DNA from: Candidatus Saccharimonadota bacterium
GTDB taxonomy: Bacteria; Patescibacteriota; Saccharimonadia; Saccharimonadales; Saccharimonadaceae
Assembly (NCBI GenBank): GCA_017512175.1
Contig: JAFWHA010000001.1
Location: forward strand, 1 to 43,086
DNA: 43,086 nucleotides
Reading direction: 5' to 3'
In this document: piece after piece, positions 17,114 through 25,228 of the stretch
How positions within the stretch are numbered: the first letter of the stretch is position 1
How the letters are laid out: the number at the start of each line of letters is the position of its first letter
Program-made: the position numbers and the translations under genes
Notes under the pieces: model-generated
The model's input: only the letters and a program-made list of their open reading frames with translations
The model's database searches: none
What the model was told of the DNA's origin: nothing

Positions 17114-17794
17114 TTAGTCCCCACAGAATATCGAAATACACGCCTTTGCGTATTTACGCGTAAAACGCAAATTCAGTCTGGGAAATATTCTAGTGACTTT
17201 TTCTGCATTAATTTCCGGATGCGACAGAACTATAACTCCACCAGACACAAGCAGTTTATCCGCATTACAAAATTCAGTTACATCAAATTTATCATATGGC
17301 GGATCTATCAAAATCAAGTCGAAAAATCGCCCAGTATTAGTAGCACCATCCCTAGCATCTCGAACATCCCTAGCATCTCTGACACCTCTGGCATCTCGAA
17401 CATCTCTGACATCTCTGACACCTCTGGCATCTCGAGCATTTCTAGCATCTCTAACATCCCCAGTGCCTCCGTCATCTTCGTTTAAAAACCTCTGTACCGT
17501 ACTCTTTATTACCTCAACCCGCGAATTAACTCCTAGTGCCCTTACATTAGCTTTTATTGCCTCAACCGCCTTCGGATGGCTTTCCACCATCAAAACACTT
17601 CTAGCGCCTCGAGAAAGCGCCTCAAGCCCTAATGCTCCGCTCCCAGCATATAGATCTAGCACTTTTGCATCTTGTATCACCCCTGATACAGAGTTAAATA
17701 GTGCCAGTTTTTCCCTATCCCCCATCGGATGGGTGGTCTTATTAAGTGGCAAAATAAGTTTTCGACCCCTATATTCTCCAGAAGTAATCCGCAT
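17114..17794 (-). CDS. rsmD: 16S rRNA (guanine-N2)-methyltransferase RsmD with a repeat-filled insertion
   Basis: From the ATG at 17794 (AGAAGG 6 nt upstream) the protein has 226 residues, against about 180-190 for the family. MRITSGEYRGRKL, the SAM-binding LDLYAGSGALGLEALSRGA (residues 46-64) and catalytic DPPY (164-167) identify RsmD, which methylates G966 of 16S rRNA (E. coli numbering). Residues 107-153 are an inserted run of Arg-Asp-Ala/Val/Gly triplets just before the strand leading to DPPY. Removing it restores normal length and motif order. The start lies 1 nt after the stop of the upstream gene, so the two are coupled. Confidence 0.92.
   Translation of the reverse strand: MRITSGEYRGRKLILPLNKTTHPMGDREKLALFNSVSGVIQDAKVLDLYAGSGALGLEALSRGARSVLMVESHPKAVEAIKANVRALGVNSRVEVIKSTVQRFLNEDDGGTGDVRDARNARDARGVRDVRDVRDARGVRDARDVRDARDGATNTGRFFDLILIDPPYDKFDVTEFCNADKLLVSGGVIVLSHPEINAEKVTRIFPRLNLRFTRKYAKACISIFCGD
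17344..17460. repeat. Coding minisatellite in rsmD
   Basis: Degenerate 9-bp units (forms of CATCTCGAA, CATCTCTGA, CACCTCTGG, CATCCCTAG) are repeated about a dozen times in frame. They encode the R-D-A/V/G triplets of the RsmD insertion. Unit length is a multiple of three, so copy-number changes keep the frame. Confidence 0.85.
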
Positions 17795-17795
17795 C

Positions 17796-18713
17796 TTAAG
17801 CCTTCTTTCCGTTCTTCGGCAGACTGGAAAGCCACCCAATTGTAATCAATTTTACAATCTCAGGCAGCAAAATTAGCCTAGTCTCTAGCGCCAACTCCGC
17901 ATTCCAGCCAGATTTTCTAAACCTATCGTACATTTTTAAATTATCAATCTTAGCCAGAGAAGCATAAAACTCCCGTTTCAAATCTAATTCTGAGAATCTT
18001 TGAAGATGTGCTAACTCCGCTTCGTTCAGTCTCGGAAAAAGACTAGTATTGCGCATTGATTTTGCCACCACTGCACAACCATATTCAAAAGCAATATGCT
18101 TACTCATCACACCTTCTACACCCCAATAAAGCCAGTTGTTTCTCGTTGACTCTGCAAAACTTTTGCCATGCATTATTCCCTTTACTGGCTGACCAAAAAT
18201 CGTCACATATTCCTTGTCAGACATAAGCTCGGAAACCGCCTCTTGATACGGAAAATGATGAGCTGGAGTAAGTCCATCTGTCAGAGCATGTGCCAGCCAT
18301 GCCGCTTCAAAAGCTGAACGCGTCCTATCCCCTTTCTTCAATGCTTCGCGCAAATTATGCTGCCTATCCATAATATCTTTAATTAATACACCGTCATCAT
18401 CATCTGGCAAAATAAAATGTGTCGGCTCATCTACACCCGGACTCTTTCGTTTCAAGCCATCTGGCCCTTTAGCTCCCTCAAAATAAACAATCTCCTTTGC
18501 TGATGGGAATAACACCCCTTGAGAGCTCGCAACGGTTTTCTCCGACATTATAATGTCTTTTTTTAGTGCAGCGCCTCTTGCAGGCGGAAAAACCACCTCT
18601 TCCGGCGCCATCTTCTGGAAAAACTTAAATGCCGCTCGATCGAGTTTCTGATGCGTGCCAATCAAACGTCCAGAATGCTTTGAATTTTTGAGTAGTCCTA
18701 CTGTTGAATACAT
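17796..18713 (-). CDS. His-rich helical protein, phospholipase C / P1 nuclease-like
   Basis: A 305-residue soluble protein. GTHQKLDRAAF near the start, DEPTHFILPD, then AWLAHALTDGLTPAHHFPYQ and MHGKSF supply spaced His and Asp residues on helices. This resembles the metal-binding layout of the zinc-dependent phospholipase C / S1-P1 nuclease fold. No signal peptide is evident. Activity is not established; it may be a conserved CPR protein of unknown function. GAGGATAAG lies just upstream of the ATG at 18713, and it is coupled to rsmD. Confidence 0.5.
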   Translation of the reverse strand: MYSTVGLLKNSKHSGRLIGTHQKLDRAAFKFFQKMAPEEVVFPPARGAALKKDIIMSEKTVASSQGVLFPSAKEIVYFEGAKGPDGLKRKSPGVDEPTHFILPDDDDGVLIKDIMDRQHNLREALKKGDRTRSAFEAAWLAHALTDGLTPAHHFPYQEAVSELMSDKEYVTIFGQPVKGIMHGKSFAESTRNNWLYWGVEGVMSKHIAFEYGCAVVAKSMRNTSLFPRLNEAELAHLQRFSELDLKREFYASLAKIDNLKMYDRFRKSGWNAELALETRLILLPEIVKLITIGWLSSLPKNGKKA

Positions 18714-18737
18714 ATCTTATCCTCTATCATAATCTTG

Positions 18738-18825
18738 CTTCATAGCTCGCGATTCATACTTTATAGCTCATAGCTCGCGATTCATGCTTCATAGCTCACG
18801 ATTCATACTTCATACTTCATACTTT
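18738..18825. repeat. Short tandem repeats upstream of the 18713 gene
   Basis: Units of the type CATAGCTCGCGATTCATACTT recur about three to four times with losses, ending in CATACTT repeated three times. The region between recG and the next gene has no other feature. Confidence 0.75.
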
Positions 18826-18869
18826 CACGATCTACAAATCTAAAAGTCTTCTATTCCGCATTTCATCCA

Positions 18870-20966
18870 TTAATTCAAGGTTGTTAATTGTTGATAGTGA
18901 GAAATACCAGACATTAGCTCTTTATATTTTACCATAGAATCTTCATTTTGCAAAAACTCCTGTGCTAATTTCTTCGCATCACGCGAAGCCTTAGCAATTA
19001 ACGGGGTGTCAGAGAGCGTAGCAATCCTAAGATCTAGTGCACCATGTTGCAATGCTCCATAAATTTCTCCTGGTCCGCGCAATTTTAAATCTACTTCTGC
19101 TAGGTGAAAACCGTCTGTGCTCTTTTCCATTTCTCTAAGTCTTCTCGTAGGCTCGTTTTCCGCATTTGTAATCAGATAACAAAAACTCTGTACATCTCCA
19201 CGTCCAACGCGACCTCTCAGTTGATGAAGTTGAGCCAAGCCATAATTTTCTGCATCCATTATCACAATCACTGAAGCATTCGGCACATTTACGCCTACCT
19301 CCACTACGGTAGTAGACACTAAAATATCAGTTTTACCTCTAGAAAAACGTTCCATTATTTCATCTTTTTCTGCTGGTTTCATCCGCCCATGCAAAAACTC
19401 AATCTTTTTTCCTTTAAAAATTTCTTGCAGTTTTTTTGCCTGCCTTTTTACAGAGGTAGTCTCTAACACTGGATTATCGTCAATATTTTTACAAATCCAG
19501 TAAACCTGATGTCCATTTTTAATTTCTGTGTTAATTTTCGGGTATAACAATTCTCTCTGGCTAGTTTCTTTTATAATCTCTGTTTTTATCTGTTTTCTAC
19601 CTTTTGGCAATTCATTTATGACAGATATATCAAGATCGCCAAAAATCGTCAGTTGTAAAGAGCGCGGGATAGGGGTAGCCGTCATCGCCAGAAGATGTGG
19701 CGCAAAATCTACATTACTATCGGACTTCTTAGTATTTCTAGCAGTTTTAAGCAGTAATTTTTGGCGTTGCGCCACTCCGAAACGGTGTTGTTCGTCAATA
19801 ATACAAAGCGCTAACCCCTGAAAAGTTGTATCATCTGTAATAATCGCGTGCGTACCGATTAGAAGATCGATTTTCCCCTCTTTTAGAGCTGTTTTTATCT
19901 CAGTTTTATGCTTAGTCGAGCCTGTCAAAAGTGCCAATTTCATGCCTAAAGGCTCTAGCAACGATTTTAAGCCCTCATAATGCTGAGTAGCAAGAATAGC
20001 CGTAGGCGCAAGTAAAGCCGTCTGAAAGCCGTTAGAATACGTCTGGTAGGCTGCTATTGCCGCCACTACTGTCTTACCAGAGCCGACATCTCCCTGAAGC
20101 AACCTATTCATAGGTGTTGATTTCTCTAAATCTTGCAATATGTCCCAAGTTGCCACTCTCTGAGCATTAGTCAGTTTGAATGGTAACGATTTTACTAGAC
20201 CTTGAGTCTTTTTTGCATCAAATTTCAAACTTTCAGCTTTCAATTTGACATTTTCTTGCTTAGAAAGCTGCGCGGCCAAAAGCAGCTCAAAAACTTCTTC
20301 GTAGGCTAGATATTTCCTAGCTTCTCTTGCTTCTCTATCGTTATCTGGAAAATGAGAATTATAAAGCGCCTCTGCTCTCTTGCCAGATTTAGCAAATTCT
20401 GGCGGCAGAAGATCAGGAATATCTGCAAATAACGTCCGCAAATTTGCAAAAAACTTATTAAATTGAGCCGGTTTAATTCCCCCTTTTTGTGAATAAATCG
20501 GCCGAAAACTAGCTGTCGGCGCAGAAACAGCCGAATTTGACACTGGTAGCGCCCCGTCCACATCTTCAGCAAGGATCGCCGACGGAGAAGTCAACTGGTA
20601 CCTACCCGCTCTCAAATCATAATTACCAGTAAAATAATACTCCCTCTGTTCATCAAACTGTTTTGCGCGATACGCTTGGTTAAACCACACCACCCTAATG
20701 CTTCCCGTCTCATCAGTAATTTTTCCAGAAGTAATACTCAAATTTCGTTTGCGCGCATGACGTGTACTCAGCCCAGAAATTTTACCCTTTATCATAATCT
20801 TACCTGGCTTCAAGTCTTTAATCTTCACTGCTGCTTGGAAATTCTCATAATCTCGTGGCAAAAAATACAATAGGTCGCGCACTGTATAAATTCCTGCTTT
20901 ATGTAACGCTTCAGCAGTTTTCTCACCAATACCCTTAACCGAAGTTACCTCCGAAAGTAAATTCAT
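18870..20966 (-). CDS. recG: ATP-dependent DNA helicase RecG
   Basis: A 698-residue RecG, which drives branch migration and fork regression. The N-terminal wedge/OB domain (VKGIGEKTAEAL, then RDLLYFLPRDYENF) is followed by Walker A LLQGDVGSGKT, the helicase box DEQHRFGVAQR in place of DEAD, MTATPIPR, STTVVEVGVNVPNA and QLRGRVGRG. All motifs are intact. An extended -10 (TGG-TATAAT, 20978-20973) lies 6 nt before the ATG and no Shine-Dalgarno is present, so the mRNA is probably leaderless. Confidence 0.97.
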   Translation of the reverse strand: MNLLSEVTSVKGIGEKTAEALHKAGIYTVRDLLYFLPRDYENFQAAVKIKDLKPGKIMIKGKISGLSTRHARKRNLSITSGKITDETGSIRVVWFNQAYRAKQFDEQREYYFTGNYDLRAGRYQLTSPSAILAEDVDGALPVSNSAVSAPTASFRPIYSQKGGIKPAQFNKFFANLRTLFADIPDLLPPEFAKSGKRAEALYNSHFPDNDREAREARKYLAYEEVFELLLAAQLSKQENVKLKAESLKFDAKKTQGLVKSLPFKLTNAQRVATWDILQDLEKSTPMNRLLQGDVGSGKTVVAAIAAYQTYSNGFQTALLAPTAILATQHYEGLKSLLEPLGMKLALLTGSTKHKTEIKTALKEGKIDLLIGTHAIITDDTTFQGLALCIIDEQHRFGVAQRQKLLLKTARNTKKSDSNVDFAPHLLAMTATPIPRSLQLTIFGDLDISVINELPKGRKQIKTEIIKETSQRELLYPKINTEIKNGHQVYWICKNIDDNPVLETTSVKRQAKKLQEIFKGKKIEFLHGRMKPAEKDEIMERFSRGKTDILVSTTVVEVGVNVPNASVIVIMDAENYGLAQLHQLRGRVGRGDVQSFCYLITNAENEPTRRLREMEKSTDGFHLAEVDLKLRGPGEIYGALQHGALDLRIATLSDTPLIAKASRDAKKLAQEFLQNEDSMVKYKELMSGISHYQQLTTLN

Positions 20967-20992
20967 AGCCTAATTATACCACGCTCAAAAAA

Positions 20993-21026
20993 GTCTAAAA
21001 AATACCCGGCAGCATCAGCCGCCGGG
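20993..21026 (-). terminator. Intrinsic terminator of the 21052-21454 pair
   Basis: CCCGGCGG and CTGCCGGG form a stem on the minus strand (21026-21005), followed by TATTTTTTAG. It lies just before the recG promoter. Confidence 0.85.
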
Positions 21027-21051
21027 CTAAGTTGATAGGAGTTCCTAAGTG

Positions 21052-21327
21052 TTAAAACACTTCAGCTACTCCTGCTTGTAGCCGGACTACAGGTTTTTCA
21101 AAATCTATCTCGTCGCTATGATTACTGGAAACCTCTACGACTTCTGGCTCTTTTGGCTCTTGCACCGTAGACGTCAAGTCATGCCCATAAATCATCAATA
21201 TGATGACGACCCCTAGTATAATGGCCAGCATGAACGCCACCAGTATGCCAAGCTGAATAGATTCTTTTCTCTGTAGTTCCTGGCTCTTGATTTTCTCTGC
21301 AATCTTAAGATGGTCGGCATTACTCAT
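21052..21327 (-). CDS. Small single-pass membrane protein
   Basis: A 91-residue protein from the ATG at 21327, preceded by GGAGG at 9 nt; earlier in-frame ATGs are too close to or before that site. An N-terminal charged helix (LKIAEKIKSQELQRKES) leads into one membrane helix (about 26-50). An acidic tail follows (PKEPEVVEVSS, then DEIDFEKPVVRL), probably outside. I do not recognise the family. It overlaps the tiny gene upstream by 8 nt, so the two are cotranslated and may act together. Confidence 0.6.
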   Translation of the reverse strand: MSNADHLKIAEKIKSQELQRKESIQLGILVAFMLAIILGVVIILMIYGHDLTSTVQEPKEPEVVEVSSNHSDEIDFEKPVVRLQAGVAEVF

Positions 21328-21454
21328 GTTCATCGACCTCCTCTCGCTCATTCCGACAGTTTTCAAGATGTGCCATCAGAGCGCCGCTTGCAAGTAAAAT
21401 CGTTGGTGGGACAATCATTAAAATTGTCTCAATTTCTCTTATAAAGTTCATCAT
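21320..21454 (-). CDS. Tiny membrane protein (44 residues)
   Basis: An ATG-ATG start at 21454/21451 is preceded by AAGGGGGTG, one of the strongest ribosome binding sites in the window. The product has a hydrophobic helix (ILMIVPPTILLASGALMA, about residues 11-28) and a charged C-terminus ending in DEHE. The gene ends inside the next one (TAA at 21322-21320, next ATG at 21327). A consensus promoter upstream and a terminator after the second gene make this a real two-gene unit. Function unknown. Confidence 0.6.
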   Translation of the reverse strand: MMNFIREIETILMIVPPTILLASGALMAHLENCRNEREEVDEHE

Positions 21455-21486
21455 TTTATCACCCCCTTAAAATGAACTATCTTCTA

Positions 21487-21515
21487 ATTGTACCACAGAG
21501 CGACAAAAAAGTCAA
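21487..21515 (-). promoter_or_regulatory. Promoter of the small membrane-protein pair
   Basis: TTGACT (21515-21510), a 17-nt spacer and TGG-TACAAT (21492-21487, extended -10). Confidence 0.75.
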
Positions 21516-21528
21516 TACTACTTATGCT

Positions 21529-22371
21529 CTAATTTCTACGCTCGTGCGCCTTGCGCCACTCTGCCACTTTCCTATGATCTCCGGATAACAGAACTTCGGG
21601 AACAATTTTCCCTCGGAAATCTTGTGGCTTCGTATACTGTGGTGCTTCAATATTGTTACCAGTTTCGTCAGAAAAACTCTCTATCTCTGCTGAAGTATCA
21701 CCCCCAAGCACACCTGGAATTAAGCGCACAATGCTATCGATAATGATTAGCGCTGGCAACTCTCCACCAGTAAGCACATATCGGCCCAAACAAATCTTAT
21801 AGTCTACAATGTCTAAAATTCGCGCATCATACCCTTCATAATGTGGACAAAAAATAATGTAATGTCGAAGCTCTGATTCAGACATAGAATCCGTTTCAGA
21901 CATGGAATCCGTTTCAGAAATGGAGTTCACTTCAGACATAGAATCTACTTCAGAAACGAAAGCCGCCTCATCTTGAGAAGCTTTAGCGCCTCCAATACTC
22001 TTTTCCACCGCAGATACCGAAGTGTCGGGACGGGAAACTCCGGCGAATTGCCTAGCAAGCTCTTGCGTCCAAATCATACCGTCAGGAGTCGGCAAAATCA
22101 CTTTTGGCTCCGACTCACCGTTTTGCTTCGCTCGCTCTTTAACTTGTTCTATCGCCGCATAAATCGGCTCTGGTCGCATGACCATCCCATCTCCACCCCC
22201 ATACGGTGTATCATCTACAGATTTATGTGGACCTAAACCAAATTCTCTCAAATTCACAAAATCAAATTCCACTAAACCCTTCTCTGTGGCTTTCCACATC
22301 ATTGAAGCTTCAAGATATGGCCTAATCGCATCCTCAAACAACGTGATAATCGTGAATTTGACTTTTGGCAT
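21529..22371 (-). CDS. trmD: tRNA (guanine-37-N1)-methyltransferase TrmD with a repeat-filled insertion
   Basis: A 280-residue SPOUT methyltransferase, longer than the usual 230-250. VDDTPYGGGDGMVMRPEP (51-68), IIFCPHYEGYDAR, the trefoil-knot SAM loop GRYVLTGGELPALIIID and YTKPQDFRGKIVPEVLLSGDH identify TrmD, which makes m1G37 to prevent +1 frameshifting. Residues about 112-168 are an extra segment with a Ser-Glu-x-Asp-Ser-Met type repeat inserted before the IIFC strand. The Ala of the usual GGGAGMVM is Asp here. An extended -10 (TGC-TAAAAT) ends 9 nt before the ATG. Confidence 0.93.
   Translation of the reverse strand: MPKVKFTIITLFEDAIRPYLEASMMWKATEKGLVEFDFVNLREFGLGPHKSVDDTPYGGGDGMVMRPEPIYAAIEQVKERAKQNGESEPKVILPTPDGMIWTQELARQFAGVSRPDTSVSAVEKSIGGAKASQDEAAFVSEVDSMSEVNSISETDSMSETDSMSESELRHYIIFCPHYEGYDARILDIVDYKICLGRYVLTGGELPALIIIDSIVRLIPGVLGGDTSAEIESFSDETGNNIEAPQYTKPQDFRGKIVPEVLLSGDHRKVAEWRKAHERRN
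21878..21955. repeat. Coding minisatellite in trmD
   Basis: About four to five copies of an 18-bp unit of the type TCAGACATAGAATCCGTT, in frame, encode the Ser/Asp/Met repeats of the TrmD insertion. Confidence 0.85.
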
Positions 22372-22416
22372 ATTAGTGTTATTTTAGCATACTTTCATAA
22401 AAACACAAATTCCCTC

Positions 22417-22445
22417 TTGACTTTTTACCATAATCGTCTTAAAAT
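22417..22445 (+). promoter_or_regulatory. Promoter of the unassigned structured RNA
   Basis: TTGACT, a 17-nt spacer and TAAAAT on the plus strand. No reading frame follows. Confidence 0.7.
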
Positions 22446-22451
22446 AAGCTT

Positions 22452-22603
22452 AAGCTGATACGCTTCACAGGGGTTCCACTGATGAGAATTAGTGGAGTGT
22501 GGAGACTACATTAAAACAAAAACAGCGGATTAAAACAAAACAATGTGCCCCAGGGTGGGCGCGGATCAGCAGATGAGCCTACAACAAGTAGGCTCATCCT
22601 TTT
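22452..22603 (+). ncRNA. Unassigned structured non-coding RNA (~150 nt)
   Basis: A consensus promoter and a perfect terminator (11-bp stem around AACAA, 22572-22601, then CTTTT) bracket a non-coding stretch. A closing stem pairs GCTGATACGC (about 22454-22463) with GCGGATCAGC (22561-22570), with one mismatch. Inside are a TCCACT/AGTGGA hairpin, an ACATT/AATGT helix enclosing two A-rich repeats (both ATTAAAACAAAA), and a GCCC/GGGC hairpin. The closed layout recalls 6S or other housekeeping RNAs, but I see no diagnostic motif of 6S, SRP, tmRNA or RNase P. Confidence 0.6.
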
Positions 22604-22690
22604 AGGCTCATCCTTTTAGGCTCATCCTTTTTAGGCTCATCTTTTCAGGCTCATCCTTTTAGGCTCATCCTTTTAGGCTCATCCTTTTAG
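22591..22690 (+). repeat. Terminator 3' arm repeated seven times
   Basis: GGCTCATCCTTTTA recurs at 22591, 22605, 22619, 22634, 22648, 22662 and 22676 (period 14, once 15). The first copy is the 3' arm and T-tract of the terminator whose only 5' arm is at 22572-22582. Confidence 0.9.
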
Positions 22691-22728
22691 AATATACCTC
22701 GAATCGGTTTCACCATCTTTTAGGATTT

Positions 22729-24075
22729 TTACCAATCTTCTACTAGGGTAAATTCCTTACCCGCAATAGAGATAATCGAGTCATCAGAAGCTCCAAGCGA
22801 AGTTAGCTCCGCTCGAATTCCCATTTTCTTCATGATATCTCGCAAGCGATTGACCGATTCATAATTAGATAAATCTGTACGCCTAGCAAATTTTTCAATC
22901 TTTTCGCCATGCACAACGAATTTGCCATCATCTTTTTCAATCGTCCAAGTATCTTTTAAAGCTTTTGAAGATAAAGAAATGACCGGCAACACATCCTCTT
23001 TGTTCTGTTCAGCATCATAATCACTTCTCTCAGAATCCGTATTCTTATCCATATCGTCACTTCCAGAAGTTGCGATTTCCTTCGCTTTTTTCGCCGATAT
23101 TACTTTCTCTTTGAGCGCTCTTAGTAACTCTTTTATTCCTATATGGGCGCTAGAAGAAATTGCATAAATCTCAGCTTCTGGATTAACCTTTAAGATGCTA
23201 GCCATCTGCATATCGATTATATCTTGACTAAGTCCTTCTATCTTCGTCAAAGCTATAATCTCTGGACGGTCTTTAAGGTCAGAATAGTGTTCAAGTTCCC
23301 GTCTGATAATCTGATAGGACTTCCCAGCATCTTCGGCATAGGCATCCACTAGATGTAGTAATACCGCCGTTCTATCTACGTGTCTTAAGAAATCGTGCCC
23401 TAGCCCTTTTCCTTCAGATGCACCTTCAATCAATCCAGGAATATCCGCAATTAAAATATCTTTTCCGTCGATAGTAGCCATACCAAGATTAGGAGTGACT
23501 GTCGTGAATGGATAATCAGCAATCTCTGGCTTAGCATTAGATACCACCGAAAGAAAAGTAGATTTGCCAGCATTTGGTAGACCTACCAGACCTACGTCTG
23601 CGAGCAGTTTTAGCTCTAATTCGGCAATAAATTCCTCTCCCGGCTCGCCAATTTCAGCAATTTTAGGGGTTTGGCGCACCGAACTCTTAAAATGCGCATT
23701 ACCAAAACCACCATCTCCACCTTTAGCAATCACTGCTTCTTGCCCATCTTTAGTCAAATCTGCAAGTAGCACCCGCTCGTCATTATATACCATTGTGCCA
23801 ATCGGCACTTCAACGATTAAATCCTTTCCTGAACGCCCTGCTGAGCGTTGTCCAGAGCCATTTTTACCATCTTCTGCCCTGAGAATCGGATTATAACGAA
23901 AATCAAGCAATGTGTTTGTATCTTTATCTGCTTTGAATATAATCGAGCCGCCACGTCCACCATCTCCACCGTCTGGACCGCCCTTCGGAATATAGATTTC
24001 GTGCCGAAAAGAAACCGCTCCATCACCCCCCTTACCAGCGTGCAATTCTACTTTTGCCGTATCAACAAACATCAT
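22729..24075 (-). CDS. obg: GTPase Obg
   Basis: A 448-residue Obg/CgtA GTPase involved in late 50S assembly and stress control. The Gly-rich N-terminal Obg fold has HAGKGGDGAVSFRHEIYIPKG-type repeats (KGGPDGGDGGRGG). The G domain has GLPNAGKSTF (G1), FTTVTPNLG (switch), DIPGLIEGA (G3) and TKIE (G4). A C-terminal OCT domain (from about residue 370) ends in VEDW. An acidic linker near residues 335-355 is not conserved in the family. GGGAG precedes the ATG-ATG start. It is the last gene of the envelope operon, 5 nt after the CHAP protein. Confidence 0.97.
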   Translation of the reverse strand: MMFVDTAKVELHAGKGGDGAVSFRHEIYIPKGGPDGGDGGRGGSIIFKADKDTNTLLDFRYNPILRAEDGKNGSGQRSAGRSGKDLIVEVPIGTMVYNDERVLLADLTKDGQEAVIAKGGDGGFGNAHFKSSVRQTPKIAEIGEPGEEFIAELELKLLADVGLVGLPNAGKSTFLSVVSNAKPEIADYPFTTVTPNLGMATIDGKDILIADIPGLIEGASEGKGLGHDFLRHVDRTAVLLHLVDAYAEDAGKSYQIIRRELEHYSDLKDRPEIIALTKIEGLSQDIIDMQMASILKVNPEAEIYAISSSAHIGIKELLRALKEKVISAKKAKEIATSGSDDMDKNTDSERSDYDAEQNKEDVLPVISLSSKALKDTWTIEKDDGKFVVHGEKIEKFARRTDLSNYESVNRLRDIMKKMGIRAELTSLGASDDSIISIAGKEFTLVEDW

Positions 24076-24080
24076 CAGTT

Positions 24081-25178
24081 TTATCTCCCATGAATATAAG
24101 TATATTGAGCTGCCTCTGACGCGGAAATCGTCCTCGTGCCGACTCTACCCCAGCCGGCAATACCATTCATGTCGGAAATCGTTACTGAGCCATCTGAGTT
24201 CACTCCTACAACTACCCCCACGTGTCCAAGCCAGCTAGCTGCTGTCTGGAAAACCGCGCCATAAGCTGGAGTACGATTAACGTTAAATCCAGCTGCACGC
24301 GCCGCACTAGCCCAAGTGTTAGCATTACCCATATTAGAAGGTAAGTTGTAACTTTCTGGCATATTATCGTGTCGCCACTGCCATGCGTACCAAGTACACC
24401 AGCCATAGGCATATTTATTGCCAGAAGCATACGAGGCAGTATACTGGTAAGACGAAGCCGCCGAAGCTGTCGCCGAATTATAGGTTACAGGTACAGAATA
24501 CTCTGGTCGTTCTGTTTCCGGAAGAACACCATTCGGAATCAAAATTACCGAATCTGGCGCCAAATTCTGATCTCTTTCTAGGTCATTAACCGAGATAATC
24601 TCTGCGGCAGTAGAATGATATTTTTCAGCAAGCGACTCTACTGTATCACCAGATTTTACCGTATAAGCAATACCCGGCACCGATGGCACCATTAGGCTCT
24701 GTCCTTCAGATATGTCCGTAGTTTTTAAGTTATTCGACCAGCGTAGCTGATCTGGAGTTAAGCCATTTCGCGCTGCGATTTGTTCTAACGATTCGCCATT
24801 TTTAACAGTATATTGCACCACCCCACGTGATACCCCTGTCAAATTCACATGAATCGGCTTTGCCAGTTTCCCGGAATCATCCGGATTCTGAGAGTTCTGT
24901 TGCAACAGAGAAATCGTATCATAGTTAGTTTCAGCAAGGTTGGCTGATGCTAGACTCATACTGTTAGCCATCTCCGCAACAATGTAAAATTGGCTAACCT
25001 GATCAGTAGAAATTTGCGATGCTCCATAAACGATAGAGTTCATGCTCATATCATCATCAGAAGTCGCGGTTTTATCCATGGAGCCGACGAAAGCAATTCC
25101 AAAAATCGCAATGAACGACAAAATATACACCCAATTCCTACGTATAAAATCAAACTTCTTAGTTTTTTTCGTTGCCAT
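24081..25178 (-). CDS. Membrane-anchored peptidoglycan hydrolase: two LysM domains plus CHAP
   Basis: A 365-residue protein. A basic N-terminus and one membrane helix (about 14-32) export and anchor it. Two LysM domains follow (YTVKNGESLEQIAARNGLTP near 118 and YTVKSGDTVESLAEKYHSTA near 165), which bind peptidoglycan. A Ser/Thr/Tyr linker leads to a C-terminal CHAP domain with YGWCTWYAW (catalytic Cys) and WLGHVGVV (catalytic His), an amidase or endopeptidase fold. It probably cuts cell-wall peptides during growth or division. Neighbours MltG and Obg support a cell-envelope role. Confidence 0.92.
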   Translation of the reverse strand: MATKKTKKFDFIRRNWVYILSFIAIFGIAFVGSMDKTATSDDDMSMNSIVYGASQISTDQVSQFYIVAEMANSMSLASANLAETNYDTISLLQQNSQNPDDSGKLAKPIHVNLTGVSRGVVQYTVKNGESLEQIAARNGLTPDQLRWSNNLKTTDISEGQSLMVPSVPGIAYTVKSGDTVESLAEKYHSTAAEIISVNDLERDQNLAPDSVILIPNGVLPETERPEYSVPVTYNSATASAASSYQYTASYASGNKYAYGWCTWYAWQWRHDNMPESYNLPSNMGNANTWASAARAAGFNVNRTPAYGAVFQTAASWLGHVGVVVGVNSDGSVTISDMNGIAGWGRVGTRTISASEAAQYTYIHGR

Positions 25179-25228
25179 AATTAACTTTCCCCCATCTTGT
25201 CCAAGAAGCGCTCTAGGTTAAGTAGTAG

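Noticed and set aside
22478-22500. CTGATGAG as a hammerhead ribozyme core in the RNA at 22452
   Set aside because: The motif is the loop of a TCCACT/AGTGGA hairpin; no stem II plus GAAA partner or cleavage site follows.
22452-22603. SRP RNA, tmRNA or RNase P RNA
   Set aside because: No GGAAGGAAGCAGC-type SRP loop, no tRNA-like ends with a tag frame, and no GAGGAAAGTC RNase P core were found.
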